DNA from: Citromicrobium bathyomarinum
GTDB taxonomy: Bacteria > Pseudomonadota > Alphaproteobacteria > Sphingomonadales > Sphingomonadaceae
Direction: 5' to 3'
Assembly (NCBI RefSeq): GCF_021021475.1
Contig: NZ_JAINWL010000002.1
Span: forward strand, 310,001 to 374,000
DNA: 64,000 nt
A model generated the notes under the pieces. That model saw only the letters and a list, made by a program, of their open reading frames with translations, had not been told where the DNA came from and ran no database searches. Below are positions 1 to 7,626 of the stretch, piece after piece. Both the position numbers and the translations under genes were made by a program. Within the stretch, counting starts at the first letter, position 1. The number at the start of each line of letters is the position of its first letter.

Positions 1-32
1 CCCTTCGCAATCGCAGCATAAAGGGTCTCACC

Positions 33-2390
33 ATGCGTTCTTCTTCCGTTTCCATCCTCCGTCTCGTCTTGCTCGGCACCGCCGCGCTGTCGCCCGTCGC
101 CGCCCTCGCCCAGGCCCCGGTCGAGCCTGCCGATGAAGCCACCGGCGAGGAGGAAATCACCGAAGAAACCGGCAACATGATCGTTGTCACCGCGCAGAAG
201 ATCGAACAGCGCGCGCTCGACGTGCCGATCACCATCAGCGCCCTGAGCGGAGATCAGATTGCCAATCTGGGCGTCACCGATCTCGACGAGCTGTCGAACT
301 ATGTCCCCGGCCTCAACATCCAGGAACAGAGCGCCAACAACCCCGGCATCGTCATCCGCGGCATCACTTCGGACAGCGGTTCGGCCCAGCAGGGGCCGCG
401 CGTGACGCTCTATTACAACGGCGTCGATATCTCGCGCTCGCGCGGGTCGTACCAGGCGATCTACGATCTGGAGCGCGTCGAGGTCATCAAGGGCCCGCAG
501 GCGACCCTGTTCGGCACCGCCAGCGCTGTCGGCGCGATCAGCCTCGTCTCCGCCAAGCCGAAGCCCGGCTTCTCCGCCGAGATGACCGGCGGCTACGGCA
601 ATTACGACGCCACGCTGCTGTCGGGCTTCGTCAACGCAGGGTCGGATGTGATCGCGGGCCGCGTGGCATTCGAATGGCGCAAGCGTGATGGCTACGTCGA
701 GAACCTCGCGACCAATCAGGACGAAGAGCTTTACGCCAAGGACCAGTTCGGCGTTCGCGGATCGCTGCGCTTCACGCCCAGCCCCTTCGTGACTGTCGAC
801 CTGGTCGGCACCTACGACCAGCAGCGCAATGGCGGCACGCCGTTCATCTCGGGCACGTTCCCGGCCTTTGCCGGAGCGCCGGGTGGCCCGGCCAACGCTT
901 TCGAACCCGCGAACCTCGCCGGTTCGCCTTATTCGGCGGCGGCGCTGGGCGATGACCAGCTGGGCCTCAACCGCGAAGTCTACGACATCAACCTGACCGC
1001 ACAGGTGGAACTGAACGACTCGCTCACCTTCACTACAGTGAACGGCTACCGCGAATTCGACAGCGCCGAGGTGTTCGACGCCGACGGCTCGGCAGCGCCG
1101 TTCCTCGAATTCGCGGAAATCGCGACCGGGCACCAGTTCAGCCACGAAGGCCGCTTCAGCTATGCGGACCCGAGCTGGCGCGCGTCGTTCGGCTGGAACG
1201 TTTTTGCCGAGAAGGGACGCCAAAACGTGCCTTTCTCCACCGAAGAGGGTACCTTCCTGCAGTGCCTGAGCTCGCTGTTCGGTGCGCCGCTGATCCCCGG
1301 CATTCCTTGTGTTGCGCCTGACGGTAGCGTGCCTGCCAGCGTGGTGACCCAGCTTGCGACGGGTGGCGCAGCGACCGCGATTCCCTACGCTTCCGTGTTC
1401 GAGAACCAGGGCACAAACACCAGCTATTCGATGTTCGGCGACGTGACCTACATCCCGACCCCGAGCATCGAACTGACGGCGGGTGCGCGGATCCTGATCG
1501 AGGAGCGCAAGTCGGGCTTCACCGCCACGGTGCCCAATTCGGTGCTGAGCGGCGCGCCGCTGATCCCCGGTCAGGTCGACACCGGCGGGCAGACCATCAC
1601 CGGTGAAGACAGCTTTACCGCCGTGCTGCCGCGCTTCAACATCCTCTATCGCATCAATCCGTTCGTAAACGTGTTCGCGACGGTCTCGAAGGGCCGCCGT
1701 TCGCCGGTGGTGCCGGTCAATGCAGGCGGTGTGCAGCCCGTCATCCCCGAGGAAACCGTGTGGAACTATGAAGGCGGCCTGAAGCTGGGCGCCGGACCGA
1801 TCTCCGGATCGCTGGGGGTCTATTATCAGGTCTACGACAACTTCCAGGTTTCCGTGGCAGACCCCGACAACCTCGGCTCCTTCATCACCGCCAGCGCGGG
1901 TTCGGCATCGAACCTGGGTGTCGAGGCGGAACTCGCGGTGCAGGCGACCGACTGGCTGAGTATTTTCGGCAATGTCGGCTATATCAGCGGCGGGATCGAC
2001 GAGGACGGCGCATACTCGCCCGAATATTCGGGTGCACGTTTCCGCCTTCAGCCCGAGTGGCAGGCGGCGGGCGGCTTCACGATCGACTATCCGCTGGGCA
2101 ATGGCGCGCGTCTGTTCGCCACCCCCAGCATCACCTACCGCAGCCGGATCTTCTTCGAAGTGCCGAATGATCCGCTGATCTCGCAGGGGCCGGTCACGCT
2201 GGTCAACGCGCGGGCGGGCGTATCCTTCGCCGACGACCGGTTCGAGATCGCAGGGTTTATCCGCAACGCTTTCGACGAGGATTATCTGCTCGACGCGGGC
2301 AACACCGGCGGTTCGTTCAACGTGCCGACCTTCATCCCCGCAGAGCCACGCCTGTTCGGGGTCGAGCTGACTGCGCGTTTCGGGCGCTGA
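33..2390 (+). CDS. TonB-dependent receptor
   Basis: This is a complete 785-residue outer-membrane receptor that would use TonB-ExbBD energy to import a ligand the sequence does not identify. Residues 1-27 form a signal peptide ending in ALAQA. A TonB-box-like stretch (NMIVVTAQK) follows near residue 48, then the plug domain with RGI and VEVIKGPQATLFG motifs (to about residue 165) and a beta-barrel to the C-terminus. It ends VELTARFGR rather than in a bare terminal Phe. AAAGGG lies 7 nt before the ATG, which supports this start. The gene converges on the cystathionine gamma-synthase-family gene, with a terminator between them. The class is certain from the domain order; the substrate is unknown. 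Confidence 0.95.
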   Translation: MRSSSVSILRLVLLGTAALSPVAALAQAPVEPADEATGEEEITEETGNMIVVTAQKIEQRALDVPITISALSGDQIANLGVTDLDELSNYVPGLNIQEQSANNPGIVIRGITSDSGSAQQGPRVTLYYNGVDISRSRGSYQAIYDLERVEVIKGPQATLFGTASAVGAISLVSAKPKPGFSAEMTGGYGNYDATLLSGFVNAGSDVIAGRVAFEWRKRDGYVENLATNQDEELYAKDQFGVRGSLRFTPSPFVTVDLVGTYDQQRNGGTPFISGTFPAFAGAPGGPANAFEPANLAGSPYSAAALGDDQLGLNREVYDINLTAQVELNDSLTFTTVNGYREFDSAEVFDADGSAAPFLEFAEIATGHQFSHEGRFSYADPSWRASFGWNVFAEKGRQNVPFSTEEGTFLQCLSSLFGAPLIPGIPCVAPDGSVPASVVTQLATGGAATAIPYASVFENQGTNTSYSMFGDVTYIPTPSIELTAGARILIEERKSGFTATVPNSVLSGAPLIPGQVDTGGQTITGEDSFTAVLPRFNILYRINPFVNVFATVSKGRRSPVVPVNAGGVQPVIPEETVWNYEGGLKLGAGPISGSLGVYYQVYDNFQVSVADPDNLGSFITASAGSASNLGVEAELAVQATDWLSIFGNVGYISGGIDEDGAYSPEYSGARFRLQPEWQAAGGFTIDYPLGNGARLFATPSITYRSRIFFEVPNDPLISQGPVTLVNARAGVSFADDRFEIAGFIRNAFDEDYLLDAGNTGGSFNVPTFIPAEPRLFGVELTARFGR

Positions 2391-2396
2391 TATAAA

Positions 2397-2438
2397 AATG
2401 GGCGGGGGCCTTGCAGCCTCCGCCCATTCGCATTTTTC
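2397..2438. terminator. Bidirectional rho-independent terminator
   Basis: AATGGGCGGGGG and CCTCCGCCCATT form a 12-bp stem with one G-U pair around an 8-nt loop. A short T run (CATTTTTCC) follows on the plus strand and AAAAA precedes on the other side. It lies between two convergent genes and could serve both. Confidence 0.75.
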
Positions 2439-2453
2439 CGGTGAACTGACCGA

Positions 2454-3770
2454 TCAGACCGCGTCGAGCGCCTGATCGAAGTCGGCGATCAGGTCTTCGG
2501 GGTCTTCGATCCCGATGCTGATCCGCACCAGCGCGTCCGAAATGCCGAGCTGCTGGCGGCGTGCATGGGGCACGGAGAGGTGCGTCATGCTGGCTGGGTG
2601 GCTGGCAAGTGTTTCGGTGCCGCCAAGGCTGACCGCAAGCTTGGCGACCTTGAGCGCGTCGAGGAAGCGGAAGCACTCCTCTTCGCTGCCCTTGAGGAAC
2701 AGCGAGAAGGTGGACCCTGCGCCGAGGCAGTGGCGGTCGTAGATGTCCTGCTGGCGATCATCCTCGATCATGCCGAGATAGCCCAGGCCATCGACCTTGG
2801 GGTGCTTCTTCAGGAATTCGCACACCTTCGCCGCGTTCTCGCCCGCGCGCTGCATCCGCAATTCCACTGTCTCCAGCGAACGTAGCAGCATCCATGCGGT
2901 GTTCGGGTCGGCGATGCCGCCCATCGTGTTGCGGATCATGCGGACCGGCTTCATCCACTTTTCGTTGCCGGCAATGGAGCCCGCGACGAGGTCCGAGTGG
3001 CCGCCGACATATTTGGTCAGCGAATAGCACACGATGTCCGCGCCGTGCTCCAGCGGGCGCTGCCACAGCGGGCCGAGGAACGTATTGTCGATCGCGATCG
3101 GGCAATCGGCGGGAAGCGCCGCGTCGCGCGCATCGCGAACCATTTCGATATCGACCAGAGCATTGGTCGGGTTGCCCGGGCTTTCGAGGTAGATCATCGC
3201 GACCTTGCCGCCGTTCTCCTCGGCCATGGCCTTGGCCTTAGTCAGCACTTCGTCGAACTGCTCGCGCGTCGCGCCGGCGGGGAAGTCGATATACTTCACC
3301 CCGAACTTGGCGAGGATCTTGGCGACGAAGCCTTCCGATGCGGCGTAGAGCGGGCCCGAGTGGACGATCACGTCGCCCGCGCTGCAGTAGGCCATCATCA
3401 TCACGCAGATGGCGGTCATCCCGCTGGAGAAGCACAGCGAATCCTCCGCGCCGTCCCAGATGGCGAGGCGGTCCTCGAGGATTTCCTGGTTCGGTCCGTT
3501 GAAGCGCGAATAGACGAGGCCTTCCGCGCCGCCTTCACGCAGGCCGGTGATGCCTTCGAAGTGGCGCTTGCCCGCAGCCGCGCTTTCGAAGGCGAAGGTG
3601 CTGGTCAGGAAGATCGGCGCCTTGAGCGATCCTTCGGACAAGGCAGGGTCGTAGCCATGGCCCATCATCAGGGTCGACGGCTTCATCTTGCGCCCGTCGA
3701 TCTTCGTGACTTCGGGCTTGGGCTTGCGGCGGGGGGTGGGGGTTTCGACTGCGTCGACGGCGTCGGTCAT
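2454..3770 (-). CDS. Cystathionine gamma-synthase-family PLP enzyme
   Basis: This 438-residue cytoplasmic protein belongs to the Cys/Met-metabolism PLP enzyme family (fold type I; cystathionine gamma-synthase, methionine gamma-lyase and relatives). The PLP-binding motif SLTKYVGGHSD is present, with the Schiff-base lysine at residue 253. Other family hallmarks are YSRFNGPNQ, the FSSGMTAI loop and a C-terminal SLGGTETLASHPASMTH segment that binds the substrate carboxylate. A 30-residue Pro/Lys-rich N-terminal extension precedes the fold. The exact reaction (gamma-synthase, beta-lyase or gamma-lyase) cannot be read from sequence. It stands alone between a terminator and a divergent gene, with no methionine-pathway neighbour in the window. 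Confidence 0.9.
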   Translation of the reverse strand: MTDAVDAVETPTPRRKPKPEVTKIDGRKMKPSTLMMGHGYDPALSEGSLKAPIFLTSTFAFESAAAGKRHFEGITGLREGGAEGLVYSRFNGPNQEILEDRLAIWDGAEDSLCFSSGMTAICVMMMAYCSAGDVIVHSGPLYAASEGFVAKILAKFGVKYIDFPAGATREQFDEVLTKAKAMAEENGGKVAMIYLESPGNPTNALVDIEMVRDARDAALPADCPIAIDNTFLGPLWQRPLEHGADIVCYSLTKYVGGHSDLVAGSIAGNEKWMKPVRMIRNTMGGIADPNTAWMLLRSLETVELRMQRAGENAAKVCEFLKKHPKVDGLGYLGMIEDDRQQDIYDRHCLGAGSTFSLFLKGSEEECFRFLDALKVAKLAVSLGGTETLASHPASMTHLSVPHARRQQLGISDALVRISIGIEDPEDLIADFDQALDAV

Positions 3771-4014
3771 GGGGAACGGCCTTCCTCAACTATACCCCCA
3801 GGAAGGCGGGGGCTTGGGCTGGAGGCTGTGCCGGTGGCGGCCCGCTCCTAACCTCCGCAGGAACGCATCTCCACCAGCTGCCGGTTTTCGAACGCGCCAG
3901 TACCGCCGGGAGTTTCCGCGATCAAGCGACCCTGAGCACAAGGGGGGGCAGGGGGCGGGCTCGACAACGGCCCGTTCAGCGTCGATCCATTGGCGCTGGA
4001 GCAATGTCAGGGGC

Positions 4015-4674
4015 ATGTTGAAGCGATCCCTGATCCTCGCCGTCGCATCCGTTGCGTTGCTCGGCACCGGCCTTGCCGTCGCGCCCGTGGCACCGGCGGC
4101 GGCGCAGTCTGTACGTTCGACCTGGTCGATCGGCCCGGTCGTGCGCGGCAAGAACTCGTCGTACCGGATGCCCGCGACCATGCAGGATACCGCGCGCGGT
4201 GCGGTATTCGATTTTCCCTATCCCAGCCCGGCGGCGGGTCACGTCCATTACGTGACCACGGCAACCCGGCCGCTTGCGGGCGCGAAGCGGATTACCATGC
4301 GTTACCGGATCGACGCCGCACGCGGGGTGCGCTTTGTGCCGGAGGAAGACCCGCGGAACACCGCGACCCTGTCGCTCTATTTCCAGCGCGCAGGCGACCG
4401 CTGGACGATGCGCACGCCGCACCACCGCTGGTACGCGCCGAATGACAAGGTCATTCCGCTCAGCCGCGGCATGCACGAGGTCAGCATCGATCTGGACGAG
4501 GAGTGGATCGCGATGGTCGGTGGCACCAGCTACACGCTGCCCGACGCGTTCGACCGCGCGCTGGAGCGCACGGCACAGGTCGGTTTCGTGTTCGGTTCGC
4601 CCGCACTGCGCGGGCACGGGGTCTACGCCACCGGCCCGGCGCGTTTCACTCTGCTGGATTTCCGGATCGAGTAA
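4015..4674 (+). CDS. Exported protein of unknown function
   Basis: This 219-residue protein has a signal peptide (residues 1-33, ending APAAAQS). The mature part is rich in beta-strand-like segments, for example HVHYVTTATRPLAGAKRITM, and ends ARFTLLDFRIE, which suggests a concanavalin- or jelly-roll-like sandwich. I do not recognise a specific family. The open frame extends upstream to 3688, but the ATG at 4015 is preferred because it directly gives the signal peptide. It ends 13 bp from the convergent lipoprotein gene. Confidence 0.75.
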   Translation: MLKRSLILAVASVALLGTGLAVAPVAPAAAQSVRSTWSIGPVVRGKNSSYRMPATMQDTARGAVFDFPYPSPAAGHVHYVTTATRPLAGAKRITMRYRIDAARGVRFVPEEDPRNTATLSLYFQRAGDRWTMRTPHHRWYAPNDKVIPLSRGMHEVSIDLDEEWIAMVGGTSYTLPDAFDRALERTAQVGFVFGSPALRGHGVYATGPARFTLLDFRIE

Positions 4675-4687
4675 TCCCTACGGCGCG

Positions 4688-5239
4688 CTAGCTCGATGAA
4701 ACCGAGAAGCGGCGCACGCGCCACTGCAGCTGTTCTTCGGTCGCGCCGGGGACATCGTTGACCCGGCTGAGCACGATCTCCCCGGTCAGTGTCTGTCCGG
4801 TCCCGCCCCGAATGGTAATCGGAACCTCGTAGTAGATAGTCCCCGCCGCACCTTCCATGGTGCCGGCCGGAGCCGAGACCGTCAGGTCCCCGAGACCGGC
4901 GAAGGTCTGCGTGAACTGGTCGCGTGGAAGGTTCTCACGCAGTTCCGGCACCATCAGGTTCCAGGCCTGATCGAACTCCTTCAGCTCGATCGCGCGGGTG
5001 AAGGACAGCAGCACATTGCGCGCGCCCTTTTCCCCTTTCTGCTCGTCGGGAGTGAGCGTGGCGGGTGTGAGGTCGGGAATCCCGTTGTTCACGCCCGCCG
5101 GCTGCTCGGTATCGCTGCCCGCCTGCTGCGTATTCTCGCCACTGCTTGCGGCCTGGTCCGGCTGCGTCTCCCCACCCGAATTGCAGGCAACCAGCGCGAG
5201 GGTCGCGACGCCGATTCCGGCAAGGGAGACTATGCGCAT
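4688..5239 (-). CDS. Putative lipoprotein
   Basis: This 183-residue protein starts with a lipoprotein signal. The lipobox is LVAC, and the lipidated cysteine is residue 19. A low-complexity Gly/Gln/Ser linker (residues 20-50) leads to a compact domain (residues 65-183) that I cannot assign to a named family. It lies 36 bp downstream of infC on the same strand and may be transcribed from the infC promoter, although nothing suggests a shared function. Confidence 0.75.
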   Translation of the reverse strand: MRIVSLAGIGVATLALVACNSGGETQPDQAASSGENTQQAGSDTEQPAGVNNGIPDLTPATLTPDEQKGEKGARNVLLSFTRAIELKEFDQAWNLMVPELRENLPRDQFTQTFAGLGDLTVSAPAGTMEGAAGTIYYEVPITIRGGTGQTLTGEIVLSRVNDVPGATEEQLQWRVRRFSVSSS

Positions 5240-5275
5240 GGGGAGGGCCTTGGGCTGCAGAGGTAGAAGAGGCAG

Positions 5276-5818
5276 TTACTTGGGCGCGAGGACCATCAGC
5301 ATCTGACGGCCTTCGAGACGCGGGAAGCTTTCGACCTTGGCGATTTCTTCCACATCGTCGCGCACCCGGTTGAGCAGGTCCATGCCCAGCTGCTGGTGCG
5401 CCATTTCGCGGCCACGGAAGCGCAGCGTGCACTTCACCTTGTCGCCGTTCTCGATGAACTTCACCACATTGCGCATCTTCACGTCGTAATCGTGCGTGTC
5501 GATGTTCGGACGCATTTTGACTTCCTTGATGTCCTGCGTCTTCTGCGTCTTGCGCGCGAGGTTCGCCTTCTTCTGCGCTTCGTAACGGTGCTTGCCGACA
5601 TCGAGGAACTTGCACACGGGCGGGTCTGCGTTGGGCGACACCTCGACGAGGTTCAGCCCGACTTCCGCCGCGCGTTCGATCGCGTCACGCGTGCTCAGCA
5701 CACCGATGTTTTCCCCGGTCTCGTCGATAACGCGGACCTTGGGCGACTGGATAAAATTGTCGTAGCGTGGGCCGCTCTTGATAGGCGGCTGAAGGGAACG
5801 ACGGGGGGGACGTGCTAT
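5276..5818 (-). CDS. infC: Translation initiation factor IF-3, AUA start
   Basis: IF-3 binds the 30S subunit, prevents premature 50S joining and proofreads start codons. The conserved core is clear: GLNLVEVSPNADPPVCK, KFLDVGKHRYE and the C-terminal domain with FRGREMAHQQLG. The first conventional start (GTG at 5701) would remove about 40 conserved N-terminal residues, including YDNFIQSPKVRVIDETGE. The frame runs open upstream to an ATA codon at 5818-5816, with AGGAG at an 8-nt spacing before it. This gives a 180-residue protein of normal family length. E. coli infC uses AUU and is autorepressed because IF-3 rejects non-AUG starts; the same control is inferred here. Confidence 0.93.
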   Translation of the reverse strand: MARPPRRSLQPPIKSGPRYDNFIQSPKVRVIDETGENIGVLSTRDAIERAAEVGLNLVEVSPNADPPVCKFLDVGKHRYEAQKKANLARKTQKTQDIKEVKMRPNIDTHDYDVKMRNVVKFIENGDKVKCTLRFRGREMAHQQLGMDLLNRVRDDVEEIAKVESFPRLEGRQMLMVLAPK

Positions 5819-5927
5819 GGGATGCTCTCCTGAAGTTATGAACAGATGTCCGCGCTATTTAGGTCTTTTCGCCGCAATGCGAAAGGGGGCTGCGCGAGGA
5901 ACCGCGCTTTGCAGCGGGCAGATCGCG

Positions 5928-6644
5928 TCAGGCCGCGCGTTTCTCGGCCCGCCACAGCGGCAGACGGACCAGTTGCCCCCGCACGGCGCACAGCGCCTCG
6001 GTCGTTTCGGCGGGGCTAAGGCTCTTGCGAATCGCTGGATCGTCGGCCGCCATTCCACCTGTCAGCGTGCCGAAGGCGGGCAGCACCATGCGCGGAGGTC
6101 CATCGCTGCGCCGGGCGATCACCGCACACGGGCGGCGCACGCGGCGACCGCGCAGGGTGACGGAAAGCTTGGGGTGCCAGTGACCGGAAAGCTCTGCCCG
6201 CGTCTCGCCGGCCCGCGCCTCGTGGCGGCAGATCACCCCGCCGATCTCCAGTTCTTCGTGCAAGGCCCCGCCGCACTGCGCGGCTGCTCCGGCTGCGTCG
6301 GGTGGGCCGTCGTGGTTGCCGGTGATCCAGACCCAGTCGACCCGCGCGGTGAGCGCGCGCAGCATGTCGCACGCGCCCTCCTCCAGGCGGCCTGCGCCCT
6401 CTGCGTCGTGGAAGTTGTCGCCCAGCGTCACGACTCTTCGCGCGCCGGTCTCGTCCACCGCCTGAGCCACCCGTTCCAGCGTTGCCCGGCTGTCGTAGGG
6501 CGGCAGCGGCTGGCCGTGGCTTGCGAAGAAGCTTGCCTTTTCGAGGTGCAGGTCGGCGACGAACAGCGTCGCCTCGCGCGGCCAGTAGACCGCACCGTCG
6601 CTGCGCAGAAGCAGCTCTGCTGTGCCGAACGAAAGGGGAACCAT
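5928..6644 (-). CDS. pdeM: Ligase-associated metallophosphoesterase PdeM
   Basis: This 238-residue calcineurin-like phosphoesterase is of the PdeM type, the nuclease-like enzyme often linked to ligase/helicase DNA-repair clusters. The metal motifs are in order: VADLHLEK (DxH), TLGDNFHD (GDxxxD), ITGNHDG (GNHD), a single H in CRHEA and SGHWHPK (GHxH). The start is taken at ATG 6644; a GTG three codons upstream is an alternative. The usual ligD/Lhr-helicase partners are absent. Instead it is divergent from hemF, and only about 69 bp remain for both promoters. Confidence 0.85.
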   Translation of the reverse strand: MVPLSFGTAELLLRSDGAVYWPREATLFVADLHLEKASFFASHGQPLPPYDSRATLERVAQAVDETGARRVVTLGDNFHDAEGAGRLEEGACDMLRALTARVDWVWITGNHDGPPDAAGAAAQCGGALHEELEIGGVICRHEARAGETRAELSGHWHPKLSVTLRGRRVRRPCAVIARRSDGPPRMVLPAFGTLTGGMAADDPAIRKSLSPAETTEALCAVRGQLVRLPLWRAEKRAA

Positions 6645-6713
6645 GGCCGTCACTTGCCCTAGGCTGGCAGGATTGGCAAGGGATGCACGACGCCACGCAA
6701 GGATGCGAAGACA

Positions 6714-7568
6714 ATGCCCGACTGGTCTGCCCAAACGCAACAAGCGCGTACCTGGTTCGAATCCTTGCGCGACCAGATCTGCGCCGAGTTCGAGGCGATC
6801 GAGCGCGAGGCAGGTTCCGACGCGACTTTCCGGTACACCCCTTGGGATCGCGACGAGGAAGGCAACGACAATCCAGGCGGGGGGGTGCAGGGCCTGATGA
6901 AGGGCAAGGTGTTCGAGAAGGTCGGGGTCAACGTTTCCACCGTGCACGGCACATTCGCGCCCGAGTTCGCCAAGACGATCAACGGGGCCGAGGACGACCC
7001 TCGCTTCTCCGCCACCGGCATCAGCCTGGTCGCGCACATGGCCAACCCGCATGTGCCCGCAGTGCACATGAACACGCGCTTCCTCGTCACCGGCAAGGCC
7101 TGGTTCGGCGGCGGCGCGGACCTCAACCCGCCGATCCCCTACGAGGAGGACACGCAGGAATTCCACGCCGCCTTCCGCGCCGCCTGCGCGAAGCACAACC
7201 CGACCTATTACGAACGCTTCAGCAAATGGGCGGACGAGTATTTCTACATCCCCCATCGCGGCGTGCATCGCGGGGTCGGCGGGATTTTCTACGACCATCT
7301 GGAATGCGACGACGAGAGCGGCTTCGCGCGCAATCTCGATTTCACGCAGGATGTCGGGCGCGCGTTTCTGGAGATTTTCCCCAAGCTGGTCCGCCGCCGG
7401 ATGGAAAGCGAGTGGACCGACGCGGACAAGCGCACCCAGCTGGAATGGCGCGGGCGCTACGCCGAATTCAACCTCGTCTACGACAGGGGCACGCTGTTCG
7501 GCCTCAAGACCGGCGGCAATGTCGACGCCATCCTGATGAGCCTGCCGCCCGAAGCTGTGTGGACCTAG
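6714..7568 (+). CDS. hemF: Oxygen-dependent coproporphyrinogen III oxidase
   Basis: HemF converts coproporphyrinogen III to protoporphyrinogen IX in haem synthesis by two aerobic oxidative decarboxylations. The 284-residue length is normal. Conserved segments include GVNVSTVHG, HMNTRFLV, WFGGGADLNPPIPYE, YFYIPHRGVHRGVGG and the C-terminal FNLVYDRGTLFGLKTGGN. AAGGATG lies just before the ATG. It is divergent from pdeM and followed closely by the aminopeptidase gene, which has its own ribosome-binding site. Confidence 0.96.
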   Translation: MPDWSAQTQQARTWFESLRDQICAEFEAIEREAGSDATFRYTPWDRDEEGNDNPGGGVQGLMKGKVFEKVGVNVSTVHGTFAPEFAKTINGAEDDPRFSATGISLVAHMANPHVPAVHMNTRFLVTGKAWFGGGADLNPPIPYEEDTQEFHAAFRAACAKHNPTYYERFSKWADEYFYIPHRGVHRGVGGIFYDHLECDDESGFARNLDFTQDVGRAFLEIFPKLVRRRMESEWTDADKRTQLEWRGRYAEFNLVYDRGTLFGLKTGGNVDAILMSLPPEAVWT

Positions 7569-7626
7569 GCACCGAACGCGCTCCCCCGCATTGAACCGAC
7601 ACGACCCGAATTTCCCGGAGAACCCC

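Noticed and set aside
2997-3851. 284-codon plus-strand frame opposite the cystathionine gamma-synthase-family gene
   Set aside because: It is fully antisense to a clear enzyme gene, rich in Arg/Ala/Gly as GC-rich shadow frames are, and has no recognisable domain.
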